64,000 nt of DNA from G963677185 sp963677185 (GTDB lineage: Bacteria; Bacillota; Syntrophomonadia; Syntrophomonadales; Syntrophomonadaceae), in the NCBI GenBank assembly GCA_963677185.1, contig OY781889.1, forward strand, positions 1,860,001 to 1,924,000, in the 5' to 3' direction. This document shows positions 17,601-26,698 of this stretch, piece after piece. The position numbers were made by a program, and so were the translations under genes. The stretch's first letter is position 1; each line of letters begins with the position of its first letter. A model generated the notes under the pieces. The model searched no databases and was not told where the DNA came from. It saw only the letters and a list, made by a program, of their open reading frames with translations.

Positions 17601-20379
17601 CCAGGTTTTTCAAGAAAGCGTAGCCAATCTGATGGGCAGGACTGGCAACACTGGAAGGCTGGCTGGCGGACATTTTAACGAGGACATTATACTGCCGGCT
17701 TTGATAGCCCGCAACAACCGGCTGGGCATATTCCTTACCGCTTATAACCGGATGTTTTTGTATTATCTGTTTCAGGAGTATCCGGCCGCAGTCGAAAACG
17801 CCCGCCTGGCCCGGCCCAACCTGGGCAGTTCCAGGGGGCTCTTCCATTTCTACGAATTCTTCGGTTATGATTCGCTGGCGTCGCTGGCAGTGGCCGGAGA
17901 GGTTCCCGAAGCCGAAAGGCTGCAAATAATGACCCGGGTGAAGGATAACCAGGACCAATTGTGGCTGTGGGCAGGGGCTGCGCCTGTGAATCACCTGCAT
18001 CGCTGGCATCTGGTGGAGGCAGAAAAAGCCCGGGTGGAAGAACGGCGTGAGGAGGCGTCATATCACTTCGAAAAAGCAATTGAATTAGCCGGAAAGAGCG
18101 GTTTCATTTACGAAGAAGCGCTGGCATGGGAACTTGCCGCCCGGATGCACCAGCTATGCGGAAGGGAAAACATGTCCAGGATGTACCTGCTCGCTTCAAT
18201 GCTGCTATACCGCAAATGGGGAGCTGAAGCCAAGGTGGAGTGGATGGAAAAACGTCATCCCTACCTGGCGGCGATGCAGGTTTCCCGTCCGGAGGATGCA
18301 AGCCCCATCGCTCAAGCCGATGCCCTGAGCGTAGTTAAAGCTTCCCAGGCAATCTCCAGCGAGATCCTGCTGCCCGGCCTGATGGCAATTCTAATGCGCA
18401 TTGTAATTGAGACTGCCGGGGCTCAAAAAGGAGCCCTGCTCATTTCTACTGACGGTGGCCTTTCCGTATATTCTGTAGCTATTCTCGAGGGAAGCGAAAT
18501 CAAAGTGTTTGCGGCTCCCGATCCAATGGTGGACAAAAGAACGGTGCCCGAAGGAGTGGTCAACTATGTGAGCAGGGCCCGGGAAACATTGATTCTGGAA
18601 GACGCTGCAGGCCATGTTATGATGAGCGGGGATGAATACGTGCAGAGCCGGCGTCCTCGGTCCATCCTGTGTATGCCGATTATCAGGCAAAAAGAGCTGA
18701 TGGGCTTGCTCTACCTGGAAAACAACCTGGTTACAGGGGCGTTCACACCGGACATTACAGCAGTCCTGGAGCTGATAGCCAGCCAGGCGGCCATATCCAT
18801 TGAGAACGCCAGGCTGTACATGGCACTGCGTCAATCCGAAGAAGAATACCGGGTTATATTCGAGCATAACGGAACGGCAACTATCATTGTGGAGGAAAAC
18901 ACTACTGTAACTCTGGCCAATACCGAATTCGCCAGGCTCGTAAACTACAGCCGCGAGGAGATTGAAGGCAGGATGAGCTGGACCGTTTTTATTGTCCCGG
19001 AAGACCTGGAGAGAATGCTGACCTATCATTATGGCCGCCGTCAGAGGGAAGCCGGGGTTCCGACGAAATACGAATGCACATTTATAGAACGCAATGGCAT
19101 CCGGCACCCGGCATATATAAGCATCGCCATGATCCCTGGCACCCGGCGCAGCGTAGTGGCCGTTGTCGATATCACCGAAAGCAGACAATACGAGGAGGAT
19201 CGAAACCGCCTTCAGCGACTGGTAATTAACATACTGAACTCCATGCCCTCGGTTCTGGCCGGAGTTGATCCAGCCGGTATGATCAACATGTGGAATATGG
19301 AAGCCCAGCGCATGACCGGGATGAAGTACGATGATGCCATAGGCAAACCGATTATGTCCCTGCTGCCAGTTATGGAACAGTGCCGGGACAGTTTGCACAA
19401 GGCGCTTTCCGAGGGACAGGTGCAGAAAGAGGGCAAAGTGCCTGGCATAGTTGAAGGACGGCAGGCATTTCATGACATAACCATCTACCCTTTGCTGGAT
19501 GATGGAATTATCGGAGCGGTCGTTCGAATTGATGATGTAACCACTTCAGTGCGCATGGATGAAATTATGATACAGACGGAAAAAATGATGTCGGTAGGCG
19601 GCCTGGCAGCCGGCATGGCCCATGAGATTAACAATCCTCTGGGCGGAATTATTCAAGGAGTGCAAAACATTACCCGGCGCATTGAGGGCGATCTGCCCGC
19701 CAATGCCGCCGCCGCCCAAGAAGCAGGCTTTTCAATGGAGCAGTTGCATGCCTACCTGGAAAAGCGGAGCATCCTGGAGTTTTTGGATGGCATCTGGCAG
19801 AGTGGAATCCGGGCATCCAACATAGTCCGCAATATGCTGCAGTTCAGCCGGGGCAGCCAGGCCGGCTACGTCTCCCAGCGCCTGGAAGACATTATGGAGC
19901 GCAGCCTGGAGCTGGCGGCCAGCGATTACGACCTGGAACGCAAATTTGATTTCCGCCACATCGAGATTGTCCGGGAATACGATTCCAGCCTGGGTGAGGT
20001 GTTGTGCGCCGAAACCGAAGTCGAGCAGGTGCTGCTGAATCTGTTAAAGAACTCGGCCCAGGCCTTTCGCGGCATGGAACGGGAAGGCTGGGAGCCCTGC
20101 ATAACCCTTCGAACCCATGGGGATAATGGAATGGCTGTGATGGAGATCGAGGACAACGGCCCCGGCATGGAAGACTCAATCAAGAGAAGAGTGTTCGAGC
20201 CTTTCTACACCACCAAGCCCACCGGCGAAGGCACCGGCCTGGGGCTGTCAGTGTCATATTTCATAATCACCCAGAATCACAACGGGCAGATGTTCGTGGA
20301 GTCAGGCCCCGGGCAAGGGACCCGCTTTGTTATCAAGCTGCCACTGATACCTGCGCAAGAAGTAAAGAGTGAAGGGTAA
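14656..20379 (+). CDS. Giant hybrid sensor: kinase-like/AAA ATPase/GAF/PAS/PAS/histidine kinase
   Basis: 1907-residue cytoplasmic signalling protein. Residues 1-200 are only the C-lobe of a Ser/Thr kinase fold: YMSPEQ and DLYSLG are present, but the N-lobe is absent. The HRD and DFG positions read ANINPD and EIDP, so this part is a pseudokinase. About 225-480 is an AAA/STAND-like ATPase (Walker A GFSGIGKS near 253, Walker B LVLFLDDLQW). About 600-1220 is helical repeat-like. GAF is at 1234-1380 and two PAS domains at 1393-1505 and 1524-1630. HisKA has its His at 1656 (AAGMAHEINNPLGG), and the HATPase has an N box near 1793 and GPGM near 1835. The layout resembles Ser/Thr-His hybrid kinases of cyanobacteria and myxobacteria. 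No response regulator is adjacent. GTG start with AAGAAGGGG about 11 bases upstream. Confidence 0.93.
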   Translation: MSDTESQRSELKALLSALSSRTQEGSVFLNDLKWPGLDIGVFLTLASAMAAGLEEWHCRGLTYANINPDSFIFDAGRGEVRLAEIDPLRSSFHSLAYMSPEQTGRMNRPVDYRTDLYSLGTIYYKILSDQFPFQAKDALEWVHAHIARTPRPLNELRPAIPPILSDIVMKLLSKAAEDRYQTALGLKSDLERCLEQWYAHGFIEPFTLGETDVSEHLLIPQKLYGRERDIAELWAAFNRMMEGGDLETIFVSGFSGIGKSTLVRELYKPLSRERGLLVSGKFEQYRSAVPYATIATAFGELVQQILTGSEEEIEGWRRLLMEALGVNAGLIIDIVPYVEYIIGKQPPVPEMPPTEAQNRFNMVFQKFAGVFASSSHPLVLFLDDLQWIDPPSLRLMDYIISRADRMCMLFIGAYRENEVSPAHPLIMTINEWQKNRTPVSIISLKPLSYQNILEMTCETVHSDRDESSNLAGLIHEKTAGNPFFVIQFIRTLYEEGLINFDKKQLKWLWDIEHIKSHVYTDNVIELMLGKLRRLLPETQEALKLASCIGNRFSYDTLELVSGVSGSRLQTAVAEALKEGLIIAMEDDHYAFMHDRVQQAAYALIPSNEKALVHLQIGRLMLGAGAVEESGEAVFHVVHQLNLGAQQISHPLEKLNLARLNLIAGEKAIASTAYEPAHQFFVAGMLMLDKQAWAEQYDLSRSLHTGGAETAYLIGDFEGCELLVAYILENAASALDKVKAYEVKMAELTACGMLEDAIHAGLEILAMLGLSLPPKADEGIVRTELEKLHMGSLNQWSGDNIAGLVELPPMKDPVSLAKMSILNALFSSAYMSAPGLMALVAVNMVDLSVKFGNCDVSPVGYVCYGFVLCTDAGDIDNGYRFGRLAVDLLDNIDATRCKAKTIYLFNGMVRHSRDHLKESIAGAVEAYQIGIQTGDFEYAARSLTLRPRYLYLLGEELGAVDRIMDVNSRIIEQVKQQTSLVYIQVFQESVANLMGRTGNTGRLAGGHFNEDIILPALIARNNRLGIFLTAYNRMFLYYLFQEYPAAVENARLARPNLGSSRGLFHFYEFFGYDSLASLAVAGEVPEAERLQIMTRVKDNQDQLWLWAGAAPVNHLHRWHLVEAEKARVEERREEASYHFEKAIELAGKSGFIYEEALAWELAARMHQLCGRENMSRMYLLASMLLYRKWGAEAKVEWMEKRHPYLAAMQVSRPEDASPIAQADALSVVKASQAISSEILLPGLMAILMRIVIETAGAQKGALLISTDGGLSVYSVAILEGSEIKVFAAPDPMVDKRTVPEGVVNYVSRARETLILEDAAGHVMMSGDEYVQSRRPRSILCMPIIRQKELMGLLYLENNLVTGAFTPDITAVLELIASQAAISIENARLYMALRQSEEEYRVIFEHNGTATIIVEENTTVTLANTEFARLVNYSREEIEGRMSWTVFIVPEDLERMLTYHYGRRQREAGVPTKYECTFIERNGIRHPAYISIAMIPGTRRSVVAVVDITESRQYEEDRNRLQRLVINILNSMPSVLAGVDPAGMINMWNMEAQRMTGMKYDDAIGKPIMSLLPVMEQCRDSLHKALSEGQVQKEGKVPGIVEGRQAFHDITIYPLLDDGIIGAVVRIDDVTTSVRMDEIMIQTEKMMSVGGLAAGMAHEINNPLGGIIQGVQNITRRIEGDLPANAAAAQEAGFSMEQLHAYLEKRSILEFLDGIWQSGIRASNIVRNMLQFSRGSQAGYVSQRLEDIMERSLELAASDYDLERKFDFRHIEIVREYDSSLGEVLCAETEVEQVLLNLLKNSAQAFRGMEREGWEPCITLRTHGDNGMAVMEIEDNGPGMEDSIKRRVFEPFYTTKPTGEGTGLGLSVSYFIITQNHNGQMFVESGPGQGTRFVIKLPLIPAQEVKSEG

Positions 20380-20410
20380 ATCGTTGGGGGCTGTCCCCGA
20401 AGATTCCGGG

Positions 20411-20440
20411 AAGCGCGGGGTTGGTCCCCGCGCTTATTTC
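20411..20440 (+). terminator. GC-rich hairpin after the giant kinase gene
   Basis: AAGCGCGGGG (20411-20420) and CCCCGCGCTT (20426-20435) form a perfect 10-bp stem with a five-base loop, followed by a weak T-rich stretch (ATTTC). It lies between two convergent genes. A smaller GGGGG-CTGT-CCCC element precedes it at about 20386. Termination activity is inferred. Confidence 0.55.
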
Positions 20441-20526
20441 GTGACACAGGCCGATAATATGCATCCCCTGGTATCCTATTCGTGAGAAAGGGCTCGCAAC
20501 AGCTTGCATCCCCAGAATCCCGCCTG

Positions 20527-22650
20527 TTACAATTCTCTAACCGCATGTTCAGCTATGACCGCCTGGTTTTGTGCTTCAACAGCACGGGTAATGAAGCGAT
20601 CATGCACGTTAAGGGTTCCCTCCGGCCGGCGCGGCGGCCTTTTGTACAGGCCGTCAGGCTTCAGAATCCTTGTTTTCATGATCTCATCTAAATATAGCTG
20701 TAGAGATTCGGTGATTTCAGCACGCAGCTCGGGTGATTCGATAGGGAACATGATCTCCACCCGGCGGTCCAGATTGCGCTGCATCCAGTCGGCACTCGAC
20801 AAATACAGCATTTCATGGCTGTCATTCCAGAAATAAAAGATGCGGCTGTGCTCCAGAAAACGGCCTACGATGCTAATAACCCTTATATTTTCGCTTATCC
20901 CCTGAACACCGGGGCGGAGTGAGCAGATGCCCCGCACGATGAGGTCAATCTGCACCCCGGCCTGCGAGGCCCGATACAGGGCCTGGATCAGCTCGGGATC
21001 GATCAGAGCGTTCATTTTCGCAATAATTCTTCCGGGTTTGCCGGACAGGGAATTGCGGGTTTCCTGTTCTATCAGCTCCAGCAGCTTGCAGCGCAGCCCC
21101 AGGGGAGCGACCACGATCTTATGCATTTTGCCCAGCCTGGAATAGCCGGACAGCATATTGAAGATTGACGTAGCATCAGAGCATAAATAAGGATCTGAAG
21201 TAAACAAGCTGAAATCCTCATAAGTGGATGCGGTTATATCATTATAGTTGCCGGTCGCCAGGTGCAAATAGCGCATGATGCCGTTTTCTTCGCGCCGTAC
21301 AATTAAAAGCAGCTTGCCATGGGTTTTCAATCCCACCAGCCCGTATATTACGTGACATCCGGCTTCTTCAAGCCGCTTTGCCCAGACGATATTGTTCTCC
21401 TCGTCGAACCGGGCCTTCAATTCCACCAGCGCGGTGACCTGCTTGCCCATTTCAGCGGCTCGCACCAGGGCGGCGAGGATGGGGGAATTGCCGCTGACCC
21501 GGTACAGGGTCATTTTGATTGCCAGCACATCAGGGTCGGAAGCTGCCTGGCGCACCAACTCAATGACTGGCTTGAAGCTCTGATAGGGCATATGCAGCAA
21601 TACATCGCGCTCTTTAATAATCGAAAAGTAATCAGTTTCATTGACAAAGGCCGGGTGCATGGCAGCCTGAACCGGATTGTAACGAAGCTGCTCATAACCT
21701 TCCAGTGCGCTGATTTTGGCAAGAAAGGTCAGGTCCAGGGGGCCTCTGACATGAATAACCGCCCGGTCTGGTATCTCCAATTTTTCTTGCAGGATGCCCA
21801 GGAGGTCAACGCTGATGCCCTTTTCGGCTTCCAGGCGCATGACCTGTCCCCAGCGGCGCTGTCTCAGGCTTTGCTGGATTGATTCCAGCAGATCTTCGGC
21901 GCCTTCTTCGTCGTAACTCAGGTCAGCGTTGCGGGTTACTCTGTAATAGCCGCATTTGAGAACGTGCTGGCCTTCATACAGCCGGTCGAGATTGGCCCGG
22001 ATTACATCTTCGAGCAGGATGAAAACTCGCTGGCTGGTAGCCGAAGGAACCTCGATCAGGCGATCCAAAACCGCAGGCACTTCAACCGTGGCAAAACGCT
22101 CCTCTCCCGGATCATCTTCAGAGCTCAACAAAATGGCGATATTCAGGCTGCGGTTGTGTATCAATGGAAAAGGGCGGCTCGAATCCACTGCCATCGGAGT
22201 TAAAACCGGAAACACGTTTTTCTCGAAATACTTGCGCACGAAATCCTTCTGCCGGTCACCTAGAAAGGAGCAGGAGGCCAGCTTAATCCCTTCATCCTCC
22301 AGGCGGGGCAGGAGATGATTATTAAAGCAGTTATATTGTTCCCGGACCAGTTCCTGAACTCGCCATGATATATATTCAATTTGTTGGCGCGGAGTAAGCC
22401 CGGCAATGTCCGGTTCTGAAAAAGCGGCGGTTATCTGGTCGCCCAGTGAACCGACCCTGATCATATAGAATTCGTCCAGGTTGGAGCTGACAATGGCTGC
22501 GAATTTCAAACGTTCCAAAAGCGGGGTGTTGGGGTCCATGGCTTCTTCTAGAACGCGGTGATCGAATTCCAGCCACGACAGTTCGCGGTTCACATAGTAT
22601 TCAGATGCATTCAGATCGTATTCTAGGCCATTGAGATATTCGTCCTGCAC
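20527..22650 (-). CDS. ppk: Polyphosphate kinase 1
   Basis: Reversibly makes inorganic polyphosphate from ATP. 707 residues, typical PPK1 length. N-terminal ELSWLEFDHRVLEEA (about 23-37) and LKFAAIVSSNLDEFYMIRVG are family hallmarks. The phosphorylated His lies in GLKTHGKLLLIVRRE, and the second phospholipase-D-like domain has HSRIFYFWN and YLSSADWMQRNLDRRVE. GTG start with GGGGAGG about 10 bases upstream. It starts 3 bases after the ppx stop, so the two are cotranscribed. Confidence 0.97.
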   Translation of the reverse strand: MQDEYLNGLEYDLNASEYYVNRELSWLEFDHRVLEEAMDPNTPLLERLKFAAIVSSNLDEFYMIRVGSLGDQITAAFSEPDIAGLTPRQQIEYISWRVQELVREQYNCFNNHLLPRLEDEGIKLASCSFLGDRQKDFVRKYFEKNVFPVLTPMAVDSSRPFPLIHNRSLNIAILLSSEDDPGEERFATVEVPAVLDRLIEVPSATSQRVFILLEDVIRANLDRLYEGQHVLKCGYYRVTRNADLSYDEEGAEDLLESIQQSLRQRRWGQVMRLEAEKGISVDLLGILQEKLEIPDRAVIHVRGPLDLTFLAKISALEGYEQLRYNPVQAAMHPAFVNETDYFSIIKERDVLLHMPYQSFKPVIELVRQAASDPDVLAIKMTLYRVSGNSPILAALVRAAEMGKQVTALVELKARFDEENNIVWAKRLEEAGCHVIYGLVGLKTHGKLLLIVRREENGIMRYLHLATGNYNDITASTYEDFSLFTSDPYLCSDATSIFNMLSGYSRLGKMHKIVVAPLGLRCKLLELIEQETRNSLSGKPGRIIAKMNALIDPELIQALYRASQAGVQIDLIVRGICSLRPGVQGISENIRVISIVGRFLEHSRIFYFWNDSHEMLYLSSADWMQRNLDRRVEIMFPIESPELRAEITESLQLYLDEIMKTRILKPDGLYKRPPRRPEGTLNVHDRFITRAVEAQNQAVIAEHAVREL

Positions 22651-22653
22651 AGC

Positions 22654-24207
22654 CTAGCACCTCCCCTTTGCAATTACCGGGCGGTATCCAATGACTTCTT
22701 CAAAAAATGAAGAATTGGATTTGAAATGCCACTCTTCCAGAAGGGTGTCTTCGCTGCTTTCTAGATAGAACAGCATATCGCTTTTTTGGAGGCAGACATT
22801 AACATTGCGTATTTTTTGGCGGTGGCTGATATCCAGCGACTCGGCCAGTTTTAAAATGGCGGCCAGCTTCGAAACGGTGAGCTTTTCGTGCTCGCTTAAA
22901 TAGCGATAGTTGTCATCGCCAGGATGAGGAAAATCTTCGTTGGTGTGATAGCGGGCCACATTGGCGATAACCGTTAAATCGTCATTGGAAAGGCCCAGAA
23001 TATCCTGCGACCTGATTATATTGTAGGAATGCAGCGCATGTTCGCTGGCGTTGATATATTGCCCTACGTCGTGCATGATGGCGGCCAGCCTAAGATAGCG
23101 CCGCTCTTTAGCTTCGCATTTATGGACATCGGTGGTTTGATCGAATATATTCAAAGCCATGTTTTCCACGTGAGCGGCATGAGGTTCATCTATATCGAAC
23201 TTCCGGGCCAGATACCATGCTGAAGTGATAATATCGTTGGCGAAATCAATTTTACGCATGGTGTCCAGCTTTTCATCGGCAACATCGGCCAGCAAGCCCT
23301 GGCGCAAAGACACAGACGGAACCCAGGCCCGGGTCGCCGGTGTTACTTCCAAAAAGTGGTTTAGAATTATCATGGCCGGCAGAATGATATCCGCTTCATT
23401 GCGGTGCAGGTTGAAGGAACGCCCGATTTCTTCGGTGTTTAAGTGTTTGATATCATCAAACAACGACCTGATTGCGTTTTTGGAAAGAAAATCCGGATTC
23501 TCGCACAATCCTTTTTCAACCGCGATATTAGTGATGGCCTGCATCTGAGCGCCGATAGCCACGAAGTTTTTTACCTTCAGGTTGCTGATCGAAGGCTTGA
23601 TGAAGTGTATCTTGCTTTCCAGGTATTCTTCCATCAAGCTCGGAAAGTCCAGGGTTTTGCGCTCCAGCTCGGACAAAACCTGCCGCATGCGCAGAGAGCC
23701 TACTTTCACGTACTCGGTAAACTGCAAGTTTCCCCGGTCGTACAGAGAAACTTCCACTCCGCCCATGCCGGTGTTGATCAGCACAAAGCCCTCCAGCCGG
23801 ATTTGACGGGCGCCGGGCAGGTTGTCGCGCAAAGCTTTGTATATATAGAAACGTTCTTCAGCCTGGTTGATTACTTCCACGTTAAGCCCGGTGCGGCTGC
23901 GCACCTGTTCCAGCACGTATTCACGGTTGTCCGCTTCGCGGATTCCGCTGGTGCAAACTGCGCGGTATCTCTGGATGTGATAGTCCTTCATAACCTGGGA
24001 GAAACCAATCAGGGTATCACAGGTCTCATGGATGGACACCGGGCTGATACGCCCGCTGGCAAATGTATCGCGGCCGATCTTGGTCGGCTTCCAGAGGTCT
24101 TCCAGAGGGTGAATCCCACCTTCTGGGCTGATGCTGGCTATCATCATGCGCAGGAAATTCGAACCGACATCTATAGCGGCAATTGGTTCATGAATGCTGA
24201 ATGACAT
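22654..24207 (-). CDS. ppx: Exopolyphosphatase/GppA-type phosphatase with C-terminal HD domain
   Basis: Hydrolyses terminal phosphate of polyphosphate or pppGpp. 517 residues. The N-terminal actin-like ATPase fold has AAIDVGSNFLRMMI (about 11-24) and a second phosphate loop FVLINTGMGGVEVSLY. The C-terminal third is an HD module (LAAIMHDVGQYINASEH, then LAAILKLAESLD). First gene of a ppx-ppk operon, so synthesis and degradation of polyphosphate appear co-expressed. Whether it prefers polyphosphate or pppGpp cannot be told from sequence. Confidence 0.94.
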   Translation of the reverse strand: MSFSIHEPIAAIDVGSNFLRMMIASISPEGGIHPLEDLWKPTKIGRDTFASGRISPVSIHETCDTLIGFSQVMKDYHIQRYRAVCTSGIREADNREYVLEQVRSRTGLNVEVINQAEERFYIYKALRDNLPGARQIRLEGFVLINTGMGGVEVSLYDRGNLQFTEYVKVGSLRMRQVLSELERKTLDFPSLMEEYLESKIHFIKPSISNLKVKNFVAIGAQMQAITNIAVEKGLCENPDFLSKNAIRSLFDDIKHLNTEEIGRSFNLHRNEADIILPAMIILNHFLEVTPATRAWVPSVSLRQGLLADVADEKLDTMRKIDFANDIITSAWYLARKFDIDEPHAAHVENMALNIFDQTTDVHKCEAKERRYLRLAAIMHDVGQYINASEHALHSYNIIRSQDILGLSNDDLTVIANVARYHTNEDFPHPGDDNYRYLSEHEKLTVSKLAAILKLAESLDISHRQKIRNVNVCLQKSDMLFYLESSEDTLLEEWHFKSNSSFFEEVIGYRPVIAKGRC

Positions 24208-24301
24208 AGTATTCCCTTCTATCGGTAAATATTCCCCGGCAAATGGCGCTATCCGGAGAAAAGGCGCCTGCAGACGGCCGGCTGGATGAGTCTTTTATAA
24301 G

Positions 24302-24330
24302 ATTATAAAGGCTGCGGCCTTTAACAACAA
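24302..24330 (-). promoter_or_regulatory. Promoter of ppx-ppk
   Basis: On the minus strand TTGTTG (24325-24330) and TATAAT (24302-24307) are spaced by 17 bases, about 95 bases upstream of ppx. A small AAAGGC/GCCTTT hairpin occupies the spacer. The 333-base divergent gap (24208-24540) shows no gene. For the opposite gene only a weak TATGAT at 24497 was seen. Confidence 0.6.
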
Positions 24331-24540
24331 CTTAAAGTATAAGCTATTCCGGCGCTCTTCCATAGTAGAAAAATGGCAAAAAATCAACTGTCAGGGGTTT
24401 TCGCTGCAGACAAGGGCGAAATAGACCTGTTTTGCAGTGCATAACGCTGATAAATTCCGGGGCAGGAATACAGAATACACCCACTCTGGCGATAGTTATG
24501 ATAATATAACAATGAAGGTCATAGCGGGGAGGGGAGCAGA

Positions 24541-26064
24541 TTGACAGATCTGGCCGTCATTGACATAGGTTCGAATTCTATACGTATGGTTTTATATGAA
24601 CTGGGGCCGAAAGGCACTTTTAAAATCCGCAACGACATCAAGGAATCGGTGCGTCTTGAGGAAGGCATGGACGAATCGGATTGCATCAGCGCCCACAAGA
24701 TTAACCAGGCGTTGAAGACCCTGGCCATGTTTCGCCGGGTGTGCGATGTAATTGAGTGTGACGAAATTATTGCCGTAGGAACTGAAGTTCTGCGTTCGGC
24801 ACAAAATAGCCAGGAGTTCCTGGACCGGGTGCGCAAGGAAATCGGCATTGAGATCCGGGTTCTTACCGGCGAAGAAGAGGCCTATTTCGATTATATAGGC
24901 GTTATCCACAGTATGGAACTCAAGCAAGCGCTGCTGATGGACATTGGCGGGGGCAGCACCGAACTCATCAGAGTCCGGAAAGGGATACTGCACGAATCCA
25001 TTAGCCTTCCTTACGGTGCGATCAATCTGACTCGCAAGTTCAAGCTAAACGGCAAGCTGGAGTCCGACAAGGAAAAAAAGATGAAAAGCTTTTTCCGGGA
25101 GCTGTATTCCACGGTGCCCTGGCTGGAGGAAATGCAGGATCAGGATTACGAGCTGGTAGGCATTGGCGGAAGCCTGCGTGCCATGGCCAAGATAGACCGG
25201 CGCCGCCGGGATTATCCCCTGGATATCGTGCACCACTATAGCTTCAAGGCCAAGGATGCCAGGGAGGTTTACGATCTTTTAAAAAGCAAGAGCCTATCCC
25301 AGCGTACGAAAATAAAGGGATTGGATGACGACCGGGCTGACATCATGGTGGCGCCGGTAGCGTCGGCGACCGAGCTGATTAGTTACTGCAACATCGACCG
25401 TATCACCATAAGCGGCAATGGTTTGCGCGAAGGCCTGGTCTATGACTACATTTATCGCACCCGGACCTGGCAGCGCGGCTCCAACATCGAAACCCCGCTG
25501 GACCTGTCCATACGCAGCGTCATTATTACCAGCCACCTGAACGCGGTGCATGCAGAAAACGTGCACAACCTGGCCCGCAACATGTACAATTGTCTGCAAC
25601 CTCTGCACCATCTGAGCGGAGACAATGATAAAATCATTAGAACGGCGGCTATGCTGCACGACAGCGGAGCCAGCATAAGGTATTACAACCATGCCCGGCA
25701 TTCCTTTTACGTGGTCCTTAATTCAGGGCTGAATGGCTTGACCCACCGGGAATTGCTGATGAGTGCATATGTAGCAGCTGCTCATTATAAAGAAGGATTG
25801 AGGCCTGAATATAACCGCTATGCCCGGCTTTTAGACGAACAGGACTGGGATGCCATCGCTAAAATAGGGGTTCTTGTACGGATCGCCGAAGGTCTGGACC
25901 GCAGTATGAGCGGCATAGTGAGTGGGATTGCCTGCGAGATCGAAGACAAGCAAGTGGTGCTGCATACCCTGGCCATGGTATCTCCCGAACTGGAGATAAG
26001 AGATGCCATGCGCGCTGCCGACCAGTTCAAACGGGTATACGGCAAGAATCTGACCATTGTATAG
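24541..26064 (+). CDS. Second Ppx/GppA-family phosphatase with HD domain
   Basis: 507-residue paralogue of the ppx product, transcribed divergently from it. N-terminal VIDIGSNSIRMVLYEL (about 6-21), the second loop LMDIGGGSTELIRVRKG (about 139-155) and SISLPYGAINLT match the family. The C-terminal module reads TAAMLHDSGASIRYYNHARHS and VRIAEGLDR, an HD-like fold. TTG start after GGGGAGGGGAG. Eleven bases separate it from the following HD gene, so they form an operon. One paralogue may prefer pppGpp and the other polyphosphate; this is inference. Confidence 0.92.
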   Translation: MTDLAVIDIGSNSIRMVLYELGPKGTFKIRNDIKESVRLEEGMDESDCISAHKINQALKTLAMFRRVCDVIECDEIIAVGTEVLRSAQNSQEFLDRVRKEIGIEIRVLTGEEEAYFDYIGVIHSMELKQALLMDIGGGSTELIRVRKGILHESISLPYGAINLTRKFKLNGKLESDKEKKMKSFFRELYSTVPWLEEMQDQDYELVGIGGSLRAMAKIDRRRRDYPLDIVHHYSFKAKDAREVYDLLKSKSLSQRTKIKGLDDDRADIMVAPVASATELISYCNIDRITISGNGLREGLVYDYIYRTRTWQRGSNIETPLDLSIRSVIITSHLNAVHAENVHNLARNMYNCLQPLHHLSGDNDKIIRTAAMLHDSGASIRYYNHARHSFYVVLNSGLNGLTHRELLMSAYVAAAHYKEGLRPEYNRYARLLDEQDWDAIAKIGVLVRIAEGLDRSMSGIVSGIACEIEDKQVVLHTLAMVSPELEIRDAMRAADQFKRVYGKNLTIV

Positions 26065-26075
26065 GGGGTATAAAT

Positions 26076-26669
26076 ATGTTCGGCGAAATCAACGCTGCAC
26101 AGCTGGCCGTCCTGGAACAGGTCCGGCTCAAGTATTACTCTGACTATGAAACAGATCATACTGAATATGTGTGCAAGCTCTCTCTGAAGCTTTTTGATTT
26201 GCTGGTTCCCCTTCTGGGCTGGCCGTCAGAGGGCAGAAATCTGATGTACACCGCGGCCATGCTTCATGATGTAGGCCATTACATCAACGAAAAACGCCAT
26301 GATCGCCACAGTTACTATATCATTCTGAACGAGTCGCTTCTTAACGGTTGGCCTGAAGCCTGGAGGGTGTCAACCGCCCTTCTGGCAGGGAGTCACCGTA
26401 AAAAGATGCATCCGGGACTGGAATACCTGGAGCCTTCCGAACAGGCGACCCTGACCCATCTGGCGGCAATTATGCGCATTGCCGACGCCCTCGATTATTT
26501 TCACGGGCAGGACATGGATATAAGCAGTGTGGAAGTCAATAAAGAAAACATCACTATCAGGGTGACCGGACCCGAATTTGAAAACCTGCGGACCCGTCTG
26601 GCCAATAAAAGCAAGCTTATGCAGAAGTGCAGTGAGCGGCAGGTGGTGTTCGAGGAAGCCGGGGCATAG
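26076..26669 (+). CDS. Stand-alone HD-domain protein related to Ppx C-terminal modules
   Basis: 197 residues. The metal-binding HD motif is in TAAMLHDVGHYINEKRHDRHSYY (about 66-88), with a downstream His (GSHRKKMH) and LAAIMRIADALDYF. The order and spacing match the C-terminal third of the two Ppx proteins next door, without their actin-like part. ATG start with a G-rich site. It may be a phosphohydrolase or a regulatory subunit for the Ppx partners; function not demonstrated. Confidence 0.85.
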   Translation: MFGEINAAQLAVLEQVRLKYYSDYETDHTEYVCKLSLKLFDLLVPLLGWPSEGRNLMYTAAMLHDVGHYINEKRHDRHSYYIILNESLLNGWPEAWRVSTALLAGSHRKKMHPGLEYLEPSEQATLTHLAAIMRIADALDYFHGQDMDISSVEVNKENITIRVTGPEFENLRTRLANKSKLMQKCSERQVVFEEAGA

Positions 26670-26698
26670 ATAAGGACAGCGATATAGACACAAACCTC

